Assembly: GCF_003435815.1 (NCBI RefSeq)
Contig: NZ_QTUV01000002.1
Span: forward strand, 567,568 to 631,567
Length of the DNA stretch: 64,000 nt
Source: Dorea sp. AM10-31
GTDB taxonomy: Bacteria; Bacillota; Clostridia; Lachnospirales; Lachnospiraceae
Direction of reading: 5' to 3'
Under the pieces are notes generated by a model that ran no database searches, had not been told where the DNA came from, and worked only from the letters and a program-made list of their open reading frames with translations. How positions within the stretch are numbered: the first letter of the stretch is position 1; every line of letters starts with the position of its first letter. Made by a program: the position numbers and the translations under genes. Below, piece by piece: positions 42,482 through 52,251 of this stretch.

Positions 42482-44874
42482 TGAAATACACCGTGCAAAA
42501 TATTCTCCCAACGCTGCAGTTTATCGGTATCATCAAACCAATACTCAGCTAACATTGGCAATACATCAAAATCAACCACATCTTGCATCCTCTCATCAGT
42601 ACATTCATCTGCATTGCAGAAATAACTATGGCCAATGCAGAATCCTTTACCTAACGACTTATCTTTTGCAATTTCTCTATTCAGTTCCTTAATGCGGTCA
42701 ATCAGAGTATTGAATGTGTCATTTGCGAATCCTTCCTGATACTTAATAAAACCTTCCGAATCAAATCCTGGCTCCATATCAAAGAAGCTAAAACGACGAC
42801 GAAGTGCGTAATCAATCATAGCCAGACTTCTATCAGCAGTATTCATCATGCCAATGATATGTAGACGCTTTGGGACAGAGAAGCTTAGTCCATTGTAGGC
42901 TAATGTTGCTTTCGTATCTCTATAATCTGCCTCAATTAACATGAGTAACTCACCAAAGATCTTACTCATATTTCCACGGTTGATCTCATCAATGATAAAG
43001 AAATAATCTTTATCAGGATGGTTTGCAGCCCTTTGGCAAAATCTATAGAAAATACCATATTTCAATTCAAATCCATCTTCAACCGGCTTATACCCCATCA
43101 TGAAATCTTCATAGGAATAATTCTGATGGAATTGCACAAACTCTATGCGATCATCATCCTTCTCACCCATAATCGAATATGCAAGTCTCTTTGCCGCAAA
43201 TGTCTTTCCAACACCTGGAGCACCTTGAAGAATAATATTTTTCTTCTTTTTCAAAACTGCAACTAAGCGATCATACTTTGCTTCAGTCATATATACATCA
43301 TTTAAGAACTTTTCTTTGTCATATTTTTCAATACTATCTGCTGCAGGTGGTGCTGGATTTTCATCACGAATCATGTCATAAATGAAATCATATTCACCCC
43401 TTGTCAGCTTGAACAGACTCCCCTGCGGATTACCAAAGTACTCCATCTTTTCAAGTTCTGGACAAGCTTTCAGAGTTGCATAATCAATTGGAGAAGACAG
43501 CCCTTCTATTTTTTCAAAATAAATTGATTTTCCATCTTGTTCTGCACTAATTTTGAGAATTGCAACGACCTGCTTTACCGGTGTGGACTCATAGCCGATT
43601 ATCATATCGCCAGCCTTTGCATCTAAGAAATTCTGAAAAATACGACGCTTATTACCATTATCATTATATAATGTATAATCTTGTACTTCTCCAACGGGCA
43701 TGCTGGACATGCTCCACATTTTAGGATTTGCATTCAAGAACCAGTATCGCTGTCCGTCTTCTCCTTCAGGAAGCTGTGCATAAAGATGCACACTCGTTAA
43801 ATCAACCTGTTCAAGTGCTTCTGATAACTCATCACGAAGTTTCCAAACATAGGAGCCCTCCTCATCTTTGTTGGCATTTTTTCCAACATAAAGCACTGGC
43901 CAAAAACGAGCATTCTCTTCATCTCTTGCCATAACTGGGCATCCCGTTTTGGTAACAACTCTTCTAGCAAGTGAAACAGAGCCACTATTATAGAAGTTCT
44001 TTGTCTCTCCATATTTCACAGCAAGCTGAGTGCATGTTGCCTTGCCGCCGTAGTCTTTCATTCTTTTCATGATTTCCAGACTACTTTCATTGAACACTTC
44101 CGAATCACCCAGAAGGCCAACCCAATCTTCAACAGTTAACGCCGGAGTATAATCTGTCGGCCACCACTCATCCACTTTAGGACCTGGTTCCTCCTTGTTC
44201 CAATAGCGAGAAATAAAGAAGCACACATCTATTGTAAGAGTTCGTAATTCAGGATCAGCATAACATGTAGATGTCAGCTGAGAATTAAGCAGATTTTTAA
44301 GTTCATCATCCTGCTGAAGTTCACCACAAATCTCATCATAAAATGCCACAAAGTTCCTGATGTTATCAGCATAGGCCCCCTTTTTGAATCGATAATCACT
44401 TTCCAGCTCCGATGAGACAGTTTTTACTTCACTCAATTTATAAATGTAGTATTTATCCGGATAACGAAGCCATAAATATGTCATTATCGCATTTTCATAC
44501 TGGTAATGCTGAGCTGTTCCATTGCCATACCTCTCTAATAACATATTAGATTTATTTTTGAAGCTGGCTACTCTCTCATATAAATCCTTACTCTCATCAT
44601 ATAATTCAATATACATTGAGCGCACTTCTTCTGGCGCAATCTCTGCAAACTTGGTAATCATTCTTGCTGGGAAGTTATTTACCGACGCCAGCAAATTAGC
44701 CGTCTGAGCAAGTGACTTTGTTAGCATCTGTGCAAAATCATCTGAATTGACATCCCAATTCAACTGAAAGCATTGCACAGCCTCCCATTTATATTTTTCA
44801 TTAGGCCACTGTTGTTGCACAAAGCGTTTTTTGTACTCTACCAGCACTTCTTTTAGTCGAAATTTATCGAACAC
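42478..44874 (-). CDS. mcrB: McrB-type AAA+ GTPase with EVE-like modified-base reader
   Basis: 798 residues, GTG start after AAAGGCGG. The long N-terminus (1-370) is unassigned. An EVE-like domain spans about 374-500 (YWFLNANPKMWSM, then GDMIIGYEST), a fold that reads modified bases. The AAA+ domain has Walker A GAPGVGKT near 550, Walker B DYFFIIDEINRG and the McrB GTPase signature MNTADRS near 675, followed by DYALRRRFSF. The reader suggests recognition of 5-methyl- or hydroxymethyl-cytosine DNA, such as phage DNA. EVE assignment is by pattern only. Confidence 0.9.
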   Translation of the reverse strand: MFDKFRLKEVLVEYKKRFVQQQWPNEKYKWEAVQCFQLNWDVNSDDFAQMLTKSLAQTANLLASVNNFPARMITKFAEIAPEEVRSMYIELYDESKDLYERVASFKNKSNMLLERYGNGTAQHYQYENAIMTYLWLRYPDKYYIYKLSEVKTVSSELESDYRFKKGAYADNIRNFVAFYDEICGELQQDDELKNLLNSQLTSTCYADPELRTLTIDVCFFISRYWNKEEPGPKVDEWWPTDYTPALTVEDWVGLLGDSEVFNESSLEIMKRMKDYGGKATCTQLAVKYGETKNFYNSGSVSLARRVVTKTGCPVMARDEENARFWPVLYVGKNANKDEEGSYVWKLRDELSEALEQVDLTSVHLYAQLPEGEDGQRYWFLNANPKMWSMSSMPVGEVQDYTLYNDNGNKRRIFQNFLDAKAGDMIIGYESTPVKQVVAILKISAEQDGKSIYFEKIEGLSSPIDYATLKACPELEKMEYFGNPQGSLFKLTRGEYDFIYDMIRDENPAPPAADSIEKYDKEKFLNDVYMTEAKYDRLVAVLKKKKNIILQGAPGVGKTFAAKRLAYSIMGEKDDDRIEFVQFHQNYSYEDFMMGYKPVEDGFELKYGIFYRFCQRAANHPDKDYFFIIDEINRGNMSKIFGELLMLIEADYRDTKATLAYNGLSFSVPKRLHIIGMMNTADRSLAMIDYALRRRFSFFDMEPGFDSEGFIKYQEGFANDTFNTLIDRIKELNREIAKDKSLGKGFCIGHSYFCNADECTDERMQDVVDFDVLPMLAEYWFDDTDKLQRWENILHGVFQ

Positions 44875-44889
44875 TGTCTTTCACCGCCT

Positions 44890-45084
44890 TTATACTGATT
44901 CTCTAAGACTTGTATAAATCTCATCAGAAAAAATTCCCATCACCTGATGTTTCATTTCATCATTTGACAACAACATTGAAAAGAAATCTTGATTCTTTGC
45001 TAAAGCATCTCGGAATTCTGACCAAGTTTTTCTTATTGTCTTTTCACTTTTTTTAATTTCACTAAAATCAAATATTTGACCCAT
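44890..45084 (-). CDS. Small unknown protein, first gene of the mcrBC operon
   Basis: 64 residues, ATG behind GAAGGAG (8 nt). The sequence is helical and charged (MGQIFDFSEIKKSEKTIRKT, then WSEFRDALAKNQDFFSMLLS). It ends 15 nt before mcrB on the same strand. I do not recognise the family. Good ribosome site and tight spacing support a real gene; an accessory or regulatory role in McrBC restriction is only a guess. Confidence 0.7.
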   Translation of the reverse strand: MGQIFDFSEIKKSEKTIRKTWSEFRDALAKNQDFFSMLLSNDEMKHQVMGIFSDEIYTSLRESV

Positions 45085-45362
45085 GAAAGTTTCTCCTTCA
45101 CTAACATCTATTCCACTGCCAAGTCTGCCCCTTAGTATCGAGTGGCCTAAACTGCGGTCGTCTCTGACAACAATCCCAGTGCCACAACCTATGACATCTA
45201 ATCCGCAGCCTAAACCCTACTGCATTTTTTCGGTCATCCACTTTTTCTCCGGTCAGACTAAAAAGTAGATATGTTTCCATATAAGAAAACCGAGCTTTCC
45301 GCAAGGCTTCTATGATAATACTAACCTCACAAAAAGCCCGGAAATACGCCACTTTTCAGCCT
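45085..45362. other. Right border of the island, between rlmD and the mcrBC operon
   Basis: No gene is supported. A minus-strand frame of 83 codons (45101-45352) has no ribosome site and a Trp/Cys/Arg-rich end unlike a real protein. In another frame a Gly-rich open stretch (GLGCGLDVIGCGTGIVVRDD) runs into the small gene but has no start codon. The mcrBC promoter should lie here; no strong -35/-10 pair was found. Confidence 0.4.
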
Positions 45363-46736
45363 TTATTTATCTTTTCTCGACAGCAAACAGACCGTTTCCA
45401 CGTGGTACGTATTCGGAAATAAATCTACGCAGGAGATCTTCTCCACCTTATATCCTCTACCCTGGATCATCTCCAGATCTCTGGCAAGGCTGGTCGGTTT
45501 ACAGGCAATATATACAAGACGATCCACGCCGAAATTCAGGATCTTCATCAGTGCTTTTGGATTCACGCCGTCACGCGGTGGATCAAGCATAATAAGATCC
45601 GGCACTTCGCCCAGTTCATCAATCACTTTCAGCACATCACCTGCCCAGAATGTGCAGTTATCAAGGCCATTAAGCGCAGCATTTTCCTTCGCCGCTTCAA
45701 CCGCTTCTTCCACAATCTCCACACCGACAACTTTTTTTGCTACCGGTGCAAGGATCTGCGCAATCGTTCCGGTTCCGCTATACAAGTCAAAGATAACCTT
45801 CTCATTGATATCTCCAATGTACTCTCTCGCTGTCTCATACAGCACTTCCGCTCCCAGCGAATTTGTCTGGAAGAACGAAAATGGAGTAATCTTGAATTTC
45901 AGCCCTAACAGTTCTTCATAGAAATAATCCTGTCCATAGAGCACTTCCGTTCCTTCATCTTTTACTACATCAGCAACACTGTCATTTTTTGTATGCAGGA
46001 TACCTGCCATTTTACCATCGAGTTCCAATTCCAGAAGCTTTTTCACCCATGTATCCAGAAATGCCTGTGCATCTGTTTCCGTTGTCGTTACAAGATCTAC
46101 TAAAATCTCTTCTGTTTTCACAGCTTTTCTTACAAGCAGATGGCGAAAATATCCGGTATGTCTCATGCGGTGATAATATAGAAGTCCCGACTCCCTTGCT
46201 GCCTCTAATGTACAGTCAAGAATCTTTCGGTAATCTTCGTCCACAATCTGGCAGTCTGTCACATTGACAATATCATGAAAACTGCCTCTTTTATGCATAC
46301 CAAGTGCGATTGGTCCATCTTTATACTCATCTCCAAAAGAGAACTCCATCTTATTACGATATGCCTGTTTTACCGGGCTTGGTTTTACTCCCTCCCAGAC
46401 ATACTTGCCATTCACAGCTTCATCCATCATTTTCTTAATCTGTGACTCTTTCATTGCCAGTTGTTCTTCATATGGCAGATTCTGATATGTGCAACCACCA
46501 CACTGTCCAAAATGTGGACAAACAGACGGAATCTCTTTCTCTGATGGCTTCAGCACTTCCAGCAGTCTTCCTTCTGCTTTCCCTTTGCGGATCTTATTTA
46601 CTGAAAATCTGATCTTCTGTCCCGGCACTGTATTTTTCACGATCACGGTACGATCTTCTTCCGGCAGAAATACTTTTCCTTTATTTGGAAAATCTACCTC
46701 TTTTACGATTCCTTCCCAGACCTGTCCCTTTTTCAT
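45363..46736 (-). CDS. rlmD: 23S rRNA (uracil-5-)-methyltransferase RlmD/RumA
   Basis: 457 residues. N-terminal TRAM domain (GIVKEVDFPNKGKVF). The 4Fe-4S ligands are C73, C79 and C82 in CPHFGQCGGC and one Cys in NVTDCQI. The SAM-binding domain has FDLYSGTGTI, the LDPPRDG motif and catalytic Cys in YIACKPTSLARD. It methylates U1939-type positions of 23S rRNA. Its 3' end (HVETVCLLSRKDK) faces the McrBC/RhuM island, and a diverged copy of this tail lies at 39890, so the gene's end is a probable insertion site. Confidence 0.93.
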   Translation of the reverse strand: MKKGQVWEGIVKEVDFPNKGKVFLPEEDRTVIVKNTVPGQKIRFSVNKIRKGKAEGRLLEVLKPSEKEIPSVCPHFGQCGGCTYQNLPYEEQLAMKESQIKKMMDEAVNGKYVWEGVKPSPVKQAYRNKMEFSFGDEYKDGPIALGMHKRGSFHDIVNVTDCQIVDEDYRKILDCTLEAARESGLLYYHRMRHTGYFRHLLVRKAVKTEEILVDLVTTTETDAQAFLDTWVKKLLELELDGKMAGILHTKNDSVADVVKDEGTEVLYGQDYFYEELLGLKFKITPFSFFQTNSLGAEVLYETAREYIGDINEKVIFDLYSGTGTIAQILAPVAKKVVGVEIVEEAVEAAKENAALNGLDNCTFWAGDVLKVIDELGEVPDLIMLDPPRDGVNPKALMKILNFGVDRLVYIACKPTSLARDLEMIQGRGYKVEKISCVDLFPNTYHVETVCLLSRKDK

Positions 46737-46809
46737 GTTTTCTATTCCTTCCTGTTTAAATAATACTTTTTTTGATTCATTCTATCTTCTTGATTTTCAT
46801 CCCACAGGA

Positions 46810-47739
46810 TTACTTCTGTTCTTTATATTTTGCGATCAGTATTGTTCCTGCTTTTTCTACCCTTATCTGGTCTACACTCTTCACATACTGATTAAACTGT
46901 GCGTATCCATAGTCATTGATCTTAAAATCTTTGTATTTCTCATAAATACGGTTGCCCAGTGTGCTCAACTCAATTCCCTTCTCTCCGGCATTCTTCACCA
47001 GATTCTGTACATACCGGTCAACAACCGTTTTCTTTCCATGATTTTCTTTCAGAGAAACTGCAACGAACTTACCTTTTTTTACAAGCTCCAGTTTCGGAAA
47101 TTCTTCCAGAAATTTGGAAAGCATGTTGTATCCATAGCTTCGCACATCAAAATCCGGATGCAGGCTTACAAGGCGGCTTCCGACTTCGCCAAGTCCTGTC
47201 TGCTTATTGTTATCATCATTTTCCAGTATCATCTTCACAATGTCTTCTTCAATCTTCTCTTTGCTCAAACCTTCCCGTGGTGTCTCTGTTCTTCCCGGTT
47301 CCTGTTCATTTAACAGGTTTTCTAAAATAGTAAATTTATCACACGCCTTGCGAAACGGCTCCGGCGTTTTATTTTCACCCATACCGATCACATTCTTCCC
47401 ACTTTCACGAAGTCTGCTTACCAGTCTTGTAAAATCACTGTCACTAGACACAATGCAGAATCCATCTACATCATTCGTGTACAAAATATCCATTGCATCA
47501 ATGATCATTGCAGAGTCCGTTGCATTTTTCCCCTGTGTGTAACTGAACTGCTGGATCGGTGTGATGGAATTTTTCAAAAGTTCATCTTTCCAGCTTGAAT
47601 GCTGTGTACTTGTCCAGTCTCCATAAATTCTCTTATAAGTAATATTGCCGTAACGCGCAAGCTCTGTCAAAATCGGTTTGATATATTTTGCAGATACGTT
47701 GTCCGCATCAATGAGTAATGCATAGCATTGTCCGTCCAT
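46810..47739 (-). CDS. NYN-domain nuclease with two OST-HTH/LOTUS domains
   Basis: 309 residues. NYN/PIN-like RNase domain 1-145: LIDADNVSAKY (D11, D13), KNATDSAMIIDAMD and SSDSDFTRLV hold the acidic metal site. Two LOTUS-type winged domains follow: LGEVGSRLVSLHPDFDVRSY and LSTLGNRIYEKYKDFKINDY. The combination suggests an RNA-processing or RNA-silencing enzyme; bacterial members have unknown targets. It is preceded by a terminator at 47820-47847 and is 73 bp before rlmD. Confidence 0.88.
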   Translation of the reverse strand: MDGQCYALLIDADNVSAKYIKPILTELARYGNITYKRIYGDWTSTQHSSWKDELLKNSITPIQQFSYTQGKNATDSAMIIDAMDILYTNDVDGFCIVSSDSDFTRLVSRLRESGKNVIGMGENKTPEPFRKACDKFTILENLLNEQEPGRTETPREGLSKEKIEEDIVKMILENDDNNKQTGLGEVGSRLVSLHPDFDVRSYGYNMLSKFLEEFPKLELVKKGKFVAVSLKENHGKKTVVDRYVQNLVKNAGEKGIELSTLGNRIYEKYKDFKINDYGYAQFNQYVKSVDQIRVEKAGTILIAKYKEQK

Positions 47740-47819
47740 ATCTTAAGATCTCCTTATCCCGAAATTCGTTCTTATCTTTTCCCTGCTATAACGAAAAAAC
47801 TTTTTCTCTCACTATAGCA

Positions 47820-47847
47820 AGAAAAAAAGCAGGCAAAAAACCTGCTT
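47820..47847 (-). terminator. Terminator of the small acidic-tail membrane protein gene
   Basis: Minus strand AAGCAGG (47841-47847) - TTTTTTG loop - CCTGCTT (47827-47833) followed by TTTTTTC. Clear intrinsic terminator 23 nt past the stop. Confidence 0.85.
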
Positions 47848-47869
47848 TTCTTTTACTTTTTTGTAAGAC

Positions 47870-48112
47870 TTATACCTGATCTTCGTCATTGAAGAAATCA
47901 TCATCGAAATCATCCTCAAAATCATCTTCAAAGTCTTCCAGATAATCTGGCGTAAAGAAGCAGTATACTGCATAGGCGATTCCTGCTACTGCTGCAATTG
48001 CACCTACGATTGCCAGTGCCCATAATACGTTCTTACACTGCTTATCTTCTTCCTTTTTATTCACCAGCTCGCTTAATTTGGTTGCTGCAATAAGTTCATC
48101 TACTCTACTCAT
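47870..48112 (-). CDS. Small membrane protein with an acidic tail
   Basis: 80 residues. Short N-terminal helix (MSRVDELIAATKLSELVNKK), one membrane segment (VLWALAIVGAIAAVAGIAYA) and a strongly acidic tail (DFEDDFEDDFDDDFFNDEDQ). It looks like a small membrane protein common in Lachnospiraceae; I do not recognise a defined family. Single gene between pcrA and the NYN-LOTUS gene, with its own terminator. Confidence 0.75.
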   Translation of the reverse strand: MSRVDELIAATKLSELVNKKEEDKQCKNVLWALAIVGAIAAVAGIAYAVYCFFTPDYLEDFEDDFEDDFDDDFFNDEDQV

Positions 48113-48199
48113 GCTCCCACATCCTTTCTCGTGATCTCACGCGATTCAGTTATTGGTCTTATTATAACACTATCGTTTTCAGATTACTATCTTTTTATG

Positions 48200-50455
48200 T
48201 TAAATTTTCCGAAGTTTTGCAAACATTGCAAACATTTTTTTCGTACCTGCGCTGTCAAAATCAACTGTCACTTCGTAGTCTCTTCCGCCTTTCACAAGTG
48301 CCGTCACAGTTCCTTCCCCGAACTTGACATGCTGAACGCGATCGCCCACATCATAACCCGGTCCGTCTCCCTTTGGTGTGCCAAATTCTTTTGCAGGTTT
48401 CGCTGTGGAAAATGGATTCGATGCCGCAAATGGTTTTGTGTGAAATGCCTGTTTTGCCTGCATATAAGCACTTGCTTTCGCTAGTTCTTCCACTGGCGCT
48501 TCTTTCTTGAAAATACCGCCTGTACTTAAAAGTTCCATCGGAATCTCTTTTAAGAAACGGGATATTTTATTATACTGTGTCTCTCCGCGGATCATCCGTC
48601 TTCTTGCACAGGTTAATGTCAGTTCCTCCTCCGCTCTTGTAATTCCGACATAACAGAGTCTTCTCTCTTCTTCCAGTTCTTCCGGACTGTCTGCCGTAAT
48701 TGTCATATAGCTTGGAAATATTCCATCTTCCAGTCCTGCTAGATATACGTGTGAAAATTCCAGACCTTTCGCGCTGTGAAGTGTCATGAGCACAACATAG
48801 TCAGTGTCTTCATCCAGACTGTCAATATCCGCAACCAGCGCAACCTCTTCCAGAAATCCATTCAACGTAGCCGGTTCGTTATTTTCTTCGCATGTTTCTT
48901 CATATGTCGCGATCTTGCTTCTAAGCTCGTCAATATTCTCAATTCGCGCTTCTGCTTCTTCCGGCCCCTCTGCCATAAGACTGTCAATATAACCTGTAAC
49001 ATCCAGAATCTCCTGCATCAGATCGGACAGCGTCATATCTTTTGCATCCACTTTGAAATGTTCAATCAGTGCAACAAAGGATTCTAATTTTGAAAGTCCT
49101 CTTCCAATATTCGGGATTGCATCTGCAGAAAGAAGTGCATCATAAAATCCGATATCATATGCTGCCGCATAATCCTGCACACGGTTAATGCTCGTGAGAC
49201 CGATTCCACGTTTTGGCACATTGATCACACGACGGACAGCAAGATCATCTTTGCCATTGTCAATTGTCTTCAGATAGCACAGCAGATCTTTGATCTCACG
49301 TCTTGCATAGAAGTTGATTCCTCCGACGATCTTATATGGAATATTCGCTGTGACAAATTTCTCTTCAAATATACGCGACTGTGCATTCGTCCGGTATAAA
49401 ATAGCATTATCATTATAAGTGCCATTTCCTCTATCTACCTGTTCTCGGATATCATCTACGATAAATTCTGCTTCATCATATGCGGTATCAAACTGACGGA
49501 AACGGATCTTATCGCCTTCGTCATTATCTGTCCACAATGTTTTGGCTTTTCTTCCCACATTGTTGCTGATCACAGCGTTCGCCGCATTCAGGATATTCTG
49601 TGTAGAACGATAATTCTGCTCCAGTTTGATCACTTTCGCATCTTCAAATACTTTTTCAAAGTTCAGAATATTTTTAATGTTCGCGCCACGGAACTTATAA
49701 ATGGACTGGTCATCGTCTCCTACTACACAGAGATTTCTGTACTTTGCAGCAAGCAACCGGATCAGTTCAAACTGTACAGTATTCGTATCCTGATACTCAT
49801 CTACCATCATATAACGGAAACGTTCTTGATAATATTCCAGAACATCTTTCTGCGTCTGGAAAAGCTGTACTGTCTTAAAAAGCAGATCGTCAAAATCCAA
49901 CGCATTATTTGCGCGGAGCTGTTTCTCATATTCTTCGTAAACATCTGCAATTTTCCGCTGTGCAAAATCTCCACCCGCATTCAGCCGGAACTCTTCCGGT
50001 GTGATCAGTTCATTCTTCGCCTGGGAAACTGCACTCATAAGTGCACGCTCTCTGAAACGTTTTGTATCAATCTCCAGTAGCTTGCAGACATCTTTCATCA
50101 ACGTCTTCTGATCATCTGTATCATAAATCGTAAAATTTGTATCATATCCCAGCAGTTCAATATGACGTCTGAGAATCCGCACACACATCGAATGAAAGGT
50201 ACTTACCCAGATGCTTTCTGAACCGAATCCAACCAGCTGGTCAACTCTGTCCCGCATCTCACCTGCTGCCTTATTCGTAAATGTGATTGCCAGGATATTC
50301 CACGGATTTACGCCCTGTTCTTCGATCAGATATGCAATCCGATGAGTCAGCACTCTTGTTTTCCCGGAACCCGCACCGGCAAGAATAAGAAGTGGACCTT
50401 CCGTTTGAAATACGGCTTCTCTCTGTGGTTCATTTAATGTATCGTAAATACTCAA
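48200..50455 (-). CDS. pcrA: ATP-dependent DNA helicase PcrA/UvrD
   Basis: 751 residues. SF1A motifs: Q motif LNEPQREAV, motif I GAGSGKTRVLTHRIAYL, Ia ITFTNKAAGEMRDRV, II VDEYQDTN, III GDDDQSIYKFRGA, IV QNYRST, V MTLHSAKGLEF, VI YVGITRAEEEL, and the C-terminal Tudor-like VGDRVQHVKFGEGTV. Works in repair and replication. The start is TTG (50453-50455) behind AAAGGAAA. It is the last gene of the cyuA-DUF3783-pcrA operon, with intergenic gaps of 3 and 5 nt. Confidence 0.97.
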   Translation of the reverse strand: MSIYDTLNEPQREAVFQTEGPLLILAGAGSGKTRVLTHRIAYLIEEQGVNPWNILAITFTNKAAGEMRDRVDQLVGFGSESIWVSTFHSMCVRILRRHIELLGYDTNFTIYDTDDQKTLMKDVCKLLEIDTKRFRERALMSAVSQAKNELITPEEFRLNAGGDFAQRKIADVYEEYEKQLRANNALDFDDLLFKTVQLFQTQKDVLEYYQERFRYMMVDEYQDTNTVQFELIRLLAAKYRNLCVVGDDDQSIYKFRGANIKNILNFEKVFEDAKVIKLEQNYRSTQNILNAANAVISNNVGRKAKTLWTDNDEGDKIRFRQFDTAYDEAEFIVDDIREQVDRGNGTYNDNAILYRTNAQSRIFEEKFVTANIPYKIVGGINFYARREIKDLLCYLKTIDNGKDDLAVRRVINVPKRGIGLTSINRVQDYAAAYDIGFYDALLSADAIPNIGRGLSKLESFVALIEHFKVDAKDMTLSDLMQEILDVTGYIDSLMAEGPEEAEARIENIDELRSKIATYEETCEENNEPATLNGFLEEVALVADIDSLDEDTDYVVLMTLHSAKGLEFSHVYLAGLEDGIFPSYMTITADSPEELEEERRLCYVGITRAEEELTLTCARRRMIRGETQYNKISRFLKEIPMELLSTGGIFKKEAPVEELAKASAYMQAKQAFHTKPFAASNPFSTAKPAKEFGTPKGDGPGYDVGDRVQHVKFGEGTVTALVKGGRDYEVTVDFDSAGTKKMFAMFAKLRKI

Positions 50456-50460
50456 AGTTC

Positions 50461-50850
50461 TTAATTTCCTTTCTTGTCAGACATTGCTTTATGTTCTTTC
50501 AAAATCTCATCATGCAGTGAAACCGAATCCCATTCCTGATTAGAAGGTGTGAGAACTGCTTTTAACGGAACCTGCACTTTTTCTTTGCGCATCATAAATA
50601 GTGCTTTGTCGAGGGACGCTTCCGATGCCGGACATAAGATAAGCATCTCGTCTGTAAATGGCTCTTCGCCGTCCGTTTCTTCGCTCTTTGTCTCCGCATC
50701 TGTTTTGCCCTCTGCCAGTTCTCCTACCGGAATATGATATTCTTCCGGCAGAATATGACGCACTTTAAACCCGAGATAGCTGAAAATCATTCCGAGTTTT
50801 CTTCCTTTTTTCGTTCCTTTTAAATTGTAGCACAGTACCGTCTGTCTCAT
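50461..50850 (-). CDS. DUF3783 protein, upstream of pcrA
   Basis: 129 residues. N-terminal VLCYNLKGTKKGRKLGMIFS, LGFKVRHILPEEYHIPVGEL, an acidic linker, then MLILCPASEASLDKAL and VPLKAVLTPSNQEWDSVSL. The pattern matches DUF3783, an uncharacterised clostridial family. It is coupled to both neighbours (3 nt after cyuA, 5 nt before pcrA). Function unknown. Confidence 0.8.
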   Translation of the reverse strand: MRQTVLCYNLKGTKKGRKLGMIFSYLGFKVRHILPEEYHIPVGELAEGKTDAETKSEETDGEEPFTDEMLILCPASEASLDKALFMMRKEKVQVPLKAVLTPSNQEWDSVSLHDEILKEHKAMSDKKGN

Positions 50851-50853
50851 TAC

Positions 50854-52131
50854 CTATTCTCCGATCATCATCTTAATAATCTCTTCATTCGTCTCACGCA
50901 TACCTTCTTTACCGAGACGACCGATATTCTGGATCGTTGCCTCCACACCTTTTGTTACAATTCCGTCACCGGCGTAGAACTGCTGTCCATTCAGGTACAT
51001 GTTATAGCCAAGAATTCCTGCATCTACAGATGCCGCAATCTTCGCTGCACAGGAAGCTTTCGCTCCATCACAGACCATACCGGATACGATTGCCAGTGCA
51101 TTCACAACTGTATGAATAACTTCTTCATAGCCGCCACCGCACAGGTATGCAATTCCAGCCCCTGCTGCCGCACCTGCACTGACTGCTCCACAATATGCGG
51201 AAAGTCTTCCAATTCCGGTCTTCTGATGGATCGCTGTCAGATTTGATAACGCAAGTGCACGGTATTTCTTCTCTTCTGTCACATTCAGCTCTTTTGCATA
51301 TTCGAGAACCGGTAACGAACATGTCATTCCCTGATTACCACTTCCAGCGTTAATAATAACCGGCAACTCACATCCGTTCATACGTGCATCCGATCCTGCT
51401 GCCGCTCTCGCCTTCGCTCTTGTACGGACATCATCTTCGTACGCACTTAAGAGAACACTTCCGATATTTGCTCCGTAGTCCCCGCGCAGACCTTCATCTG
51501 CAATCGCTGTATTATACTCAATCTGACGACCGATTACTTCTTTAATATCGACAACATCTACCGTATTAATAAAATTCCAGATAGACTTCATGTCCAGAAG
51601 GCTTCTGTCCGTCAGCCCTTCTTCGTTCTCTCCTTCTACCGGAATGTCAAATACCACTTCACCATCTTTTTCAATATGTACAATGTTCGTATGATAATTT
51701 GCGATTCTTACCTTCGCATAGGAATCTTCTTTATACAACGTCAGCACAATATCAAATGTAATCCCCTGATCGATATGTTCAACTGTAATCGGCGTCTCTT
51801 TTAAAAATGTGATCATCTGCTCAATCTCATCCGGTGTCACTTCTGCGATAACTTCCAGCTCTTTCTCTGCCTTTCCGGCAATGATTCCTGCTGTCACTGC
51901 CGCCGGAATTCCTTTCAGATGATTCGTATTCGGAACAATGACACTTTTTACATTTTTTATAATACTTCCGCTGGCTTCTACCAGTACTTTATCCGGTACA
52001 CATCCCAGTACTTCTCTTGCCTTTGCTCCTGCATAAGCAAGTGCGATCGGTTCCGTACACCCCATTGCCGGCACCAGTTCTTCTTTTAATATCTGTATGT
52101 ATGCCTGATATTTTTCATCTGTTTTCTTCAT
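50854..52131 (-). CDS. UPF0597/CyuA-type L-cysteine desulfidase or L-serine dehydratase-like protein
   Basis: 425 residues. VPAMGCTEPIALAYAGAKAR near residue 22 with the conserved Cys, ASGSIIKNVKSVIVPNT, NAGSGNQGMTCSLPVLEYAK, and SAGAAAGAGIAYLCGG. The family (UPF0597, YhaM/CyuA) uses a 4Fe-4S cluster to release sulfide from cysteine. The start ATG at 52131 follows GGGAGG. Substrate is inferred. The overlong frame to 52209 has no start signal. First gene of an operon with DUF3783 and pcrA. Confidence 0.88.
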   Translation of the reverse strand: MKKTDEKYQAYIQILKEELVPAMGCTEPIALAYAGAKAREVLGCVPDKVLVEASGSIIKNVKSVIVPNTNHLKGIPAAVTAGIIAGKAEKELEVIAEVTPDEIEQMITFLKETPITVEHIDQGITFDIVLTLYKEDSYAKVRIANYHTNIVHIEKDGEVVFDIPVEGENEEGLTDRSLLDMKSIWNFINTVDVVDIKEVIGRQIEYNTAIADEGLRGDYGANIGSVLLSAYEDDVRTRAKARAAAGSDARMNGCELPVIINAGSGNQGMTCSLPVLEYAKELNVTEEKKYRALALSNLTAIHQKTGIGRLSAYCGAVSAGAAAGAGIAYLCGGGYEEVIHTVVNALAIVSGMVCDGAKASCAAKIAASVDAGILGYNMYLNGQQFYAGDGIVTKGVEATIQNIGRLGKEGMRETNEEIIKMMIGE

Positions 52132-52251
52132 GATAACCTCCCTGCTTTGCGCAAATTCCCCAATATTTTTTACCCAAATAGTATAGCATAAAAATATTTC
52201 TATTGCCATCTAGTTTTGAATACTATATAATGGTTACATTGAGGTGATAAT

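Noticed and set aside
45101..45352. 83-codon frame upstream of the mcrBC operon
   Set aside because: No ribosome site, and the second half is rich in Trp, Cys and Arg with no domain-like pattern.
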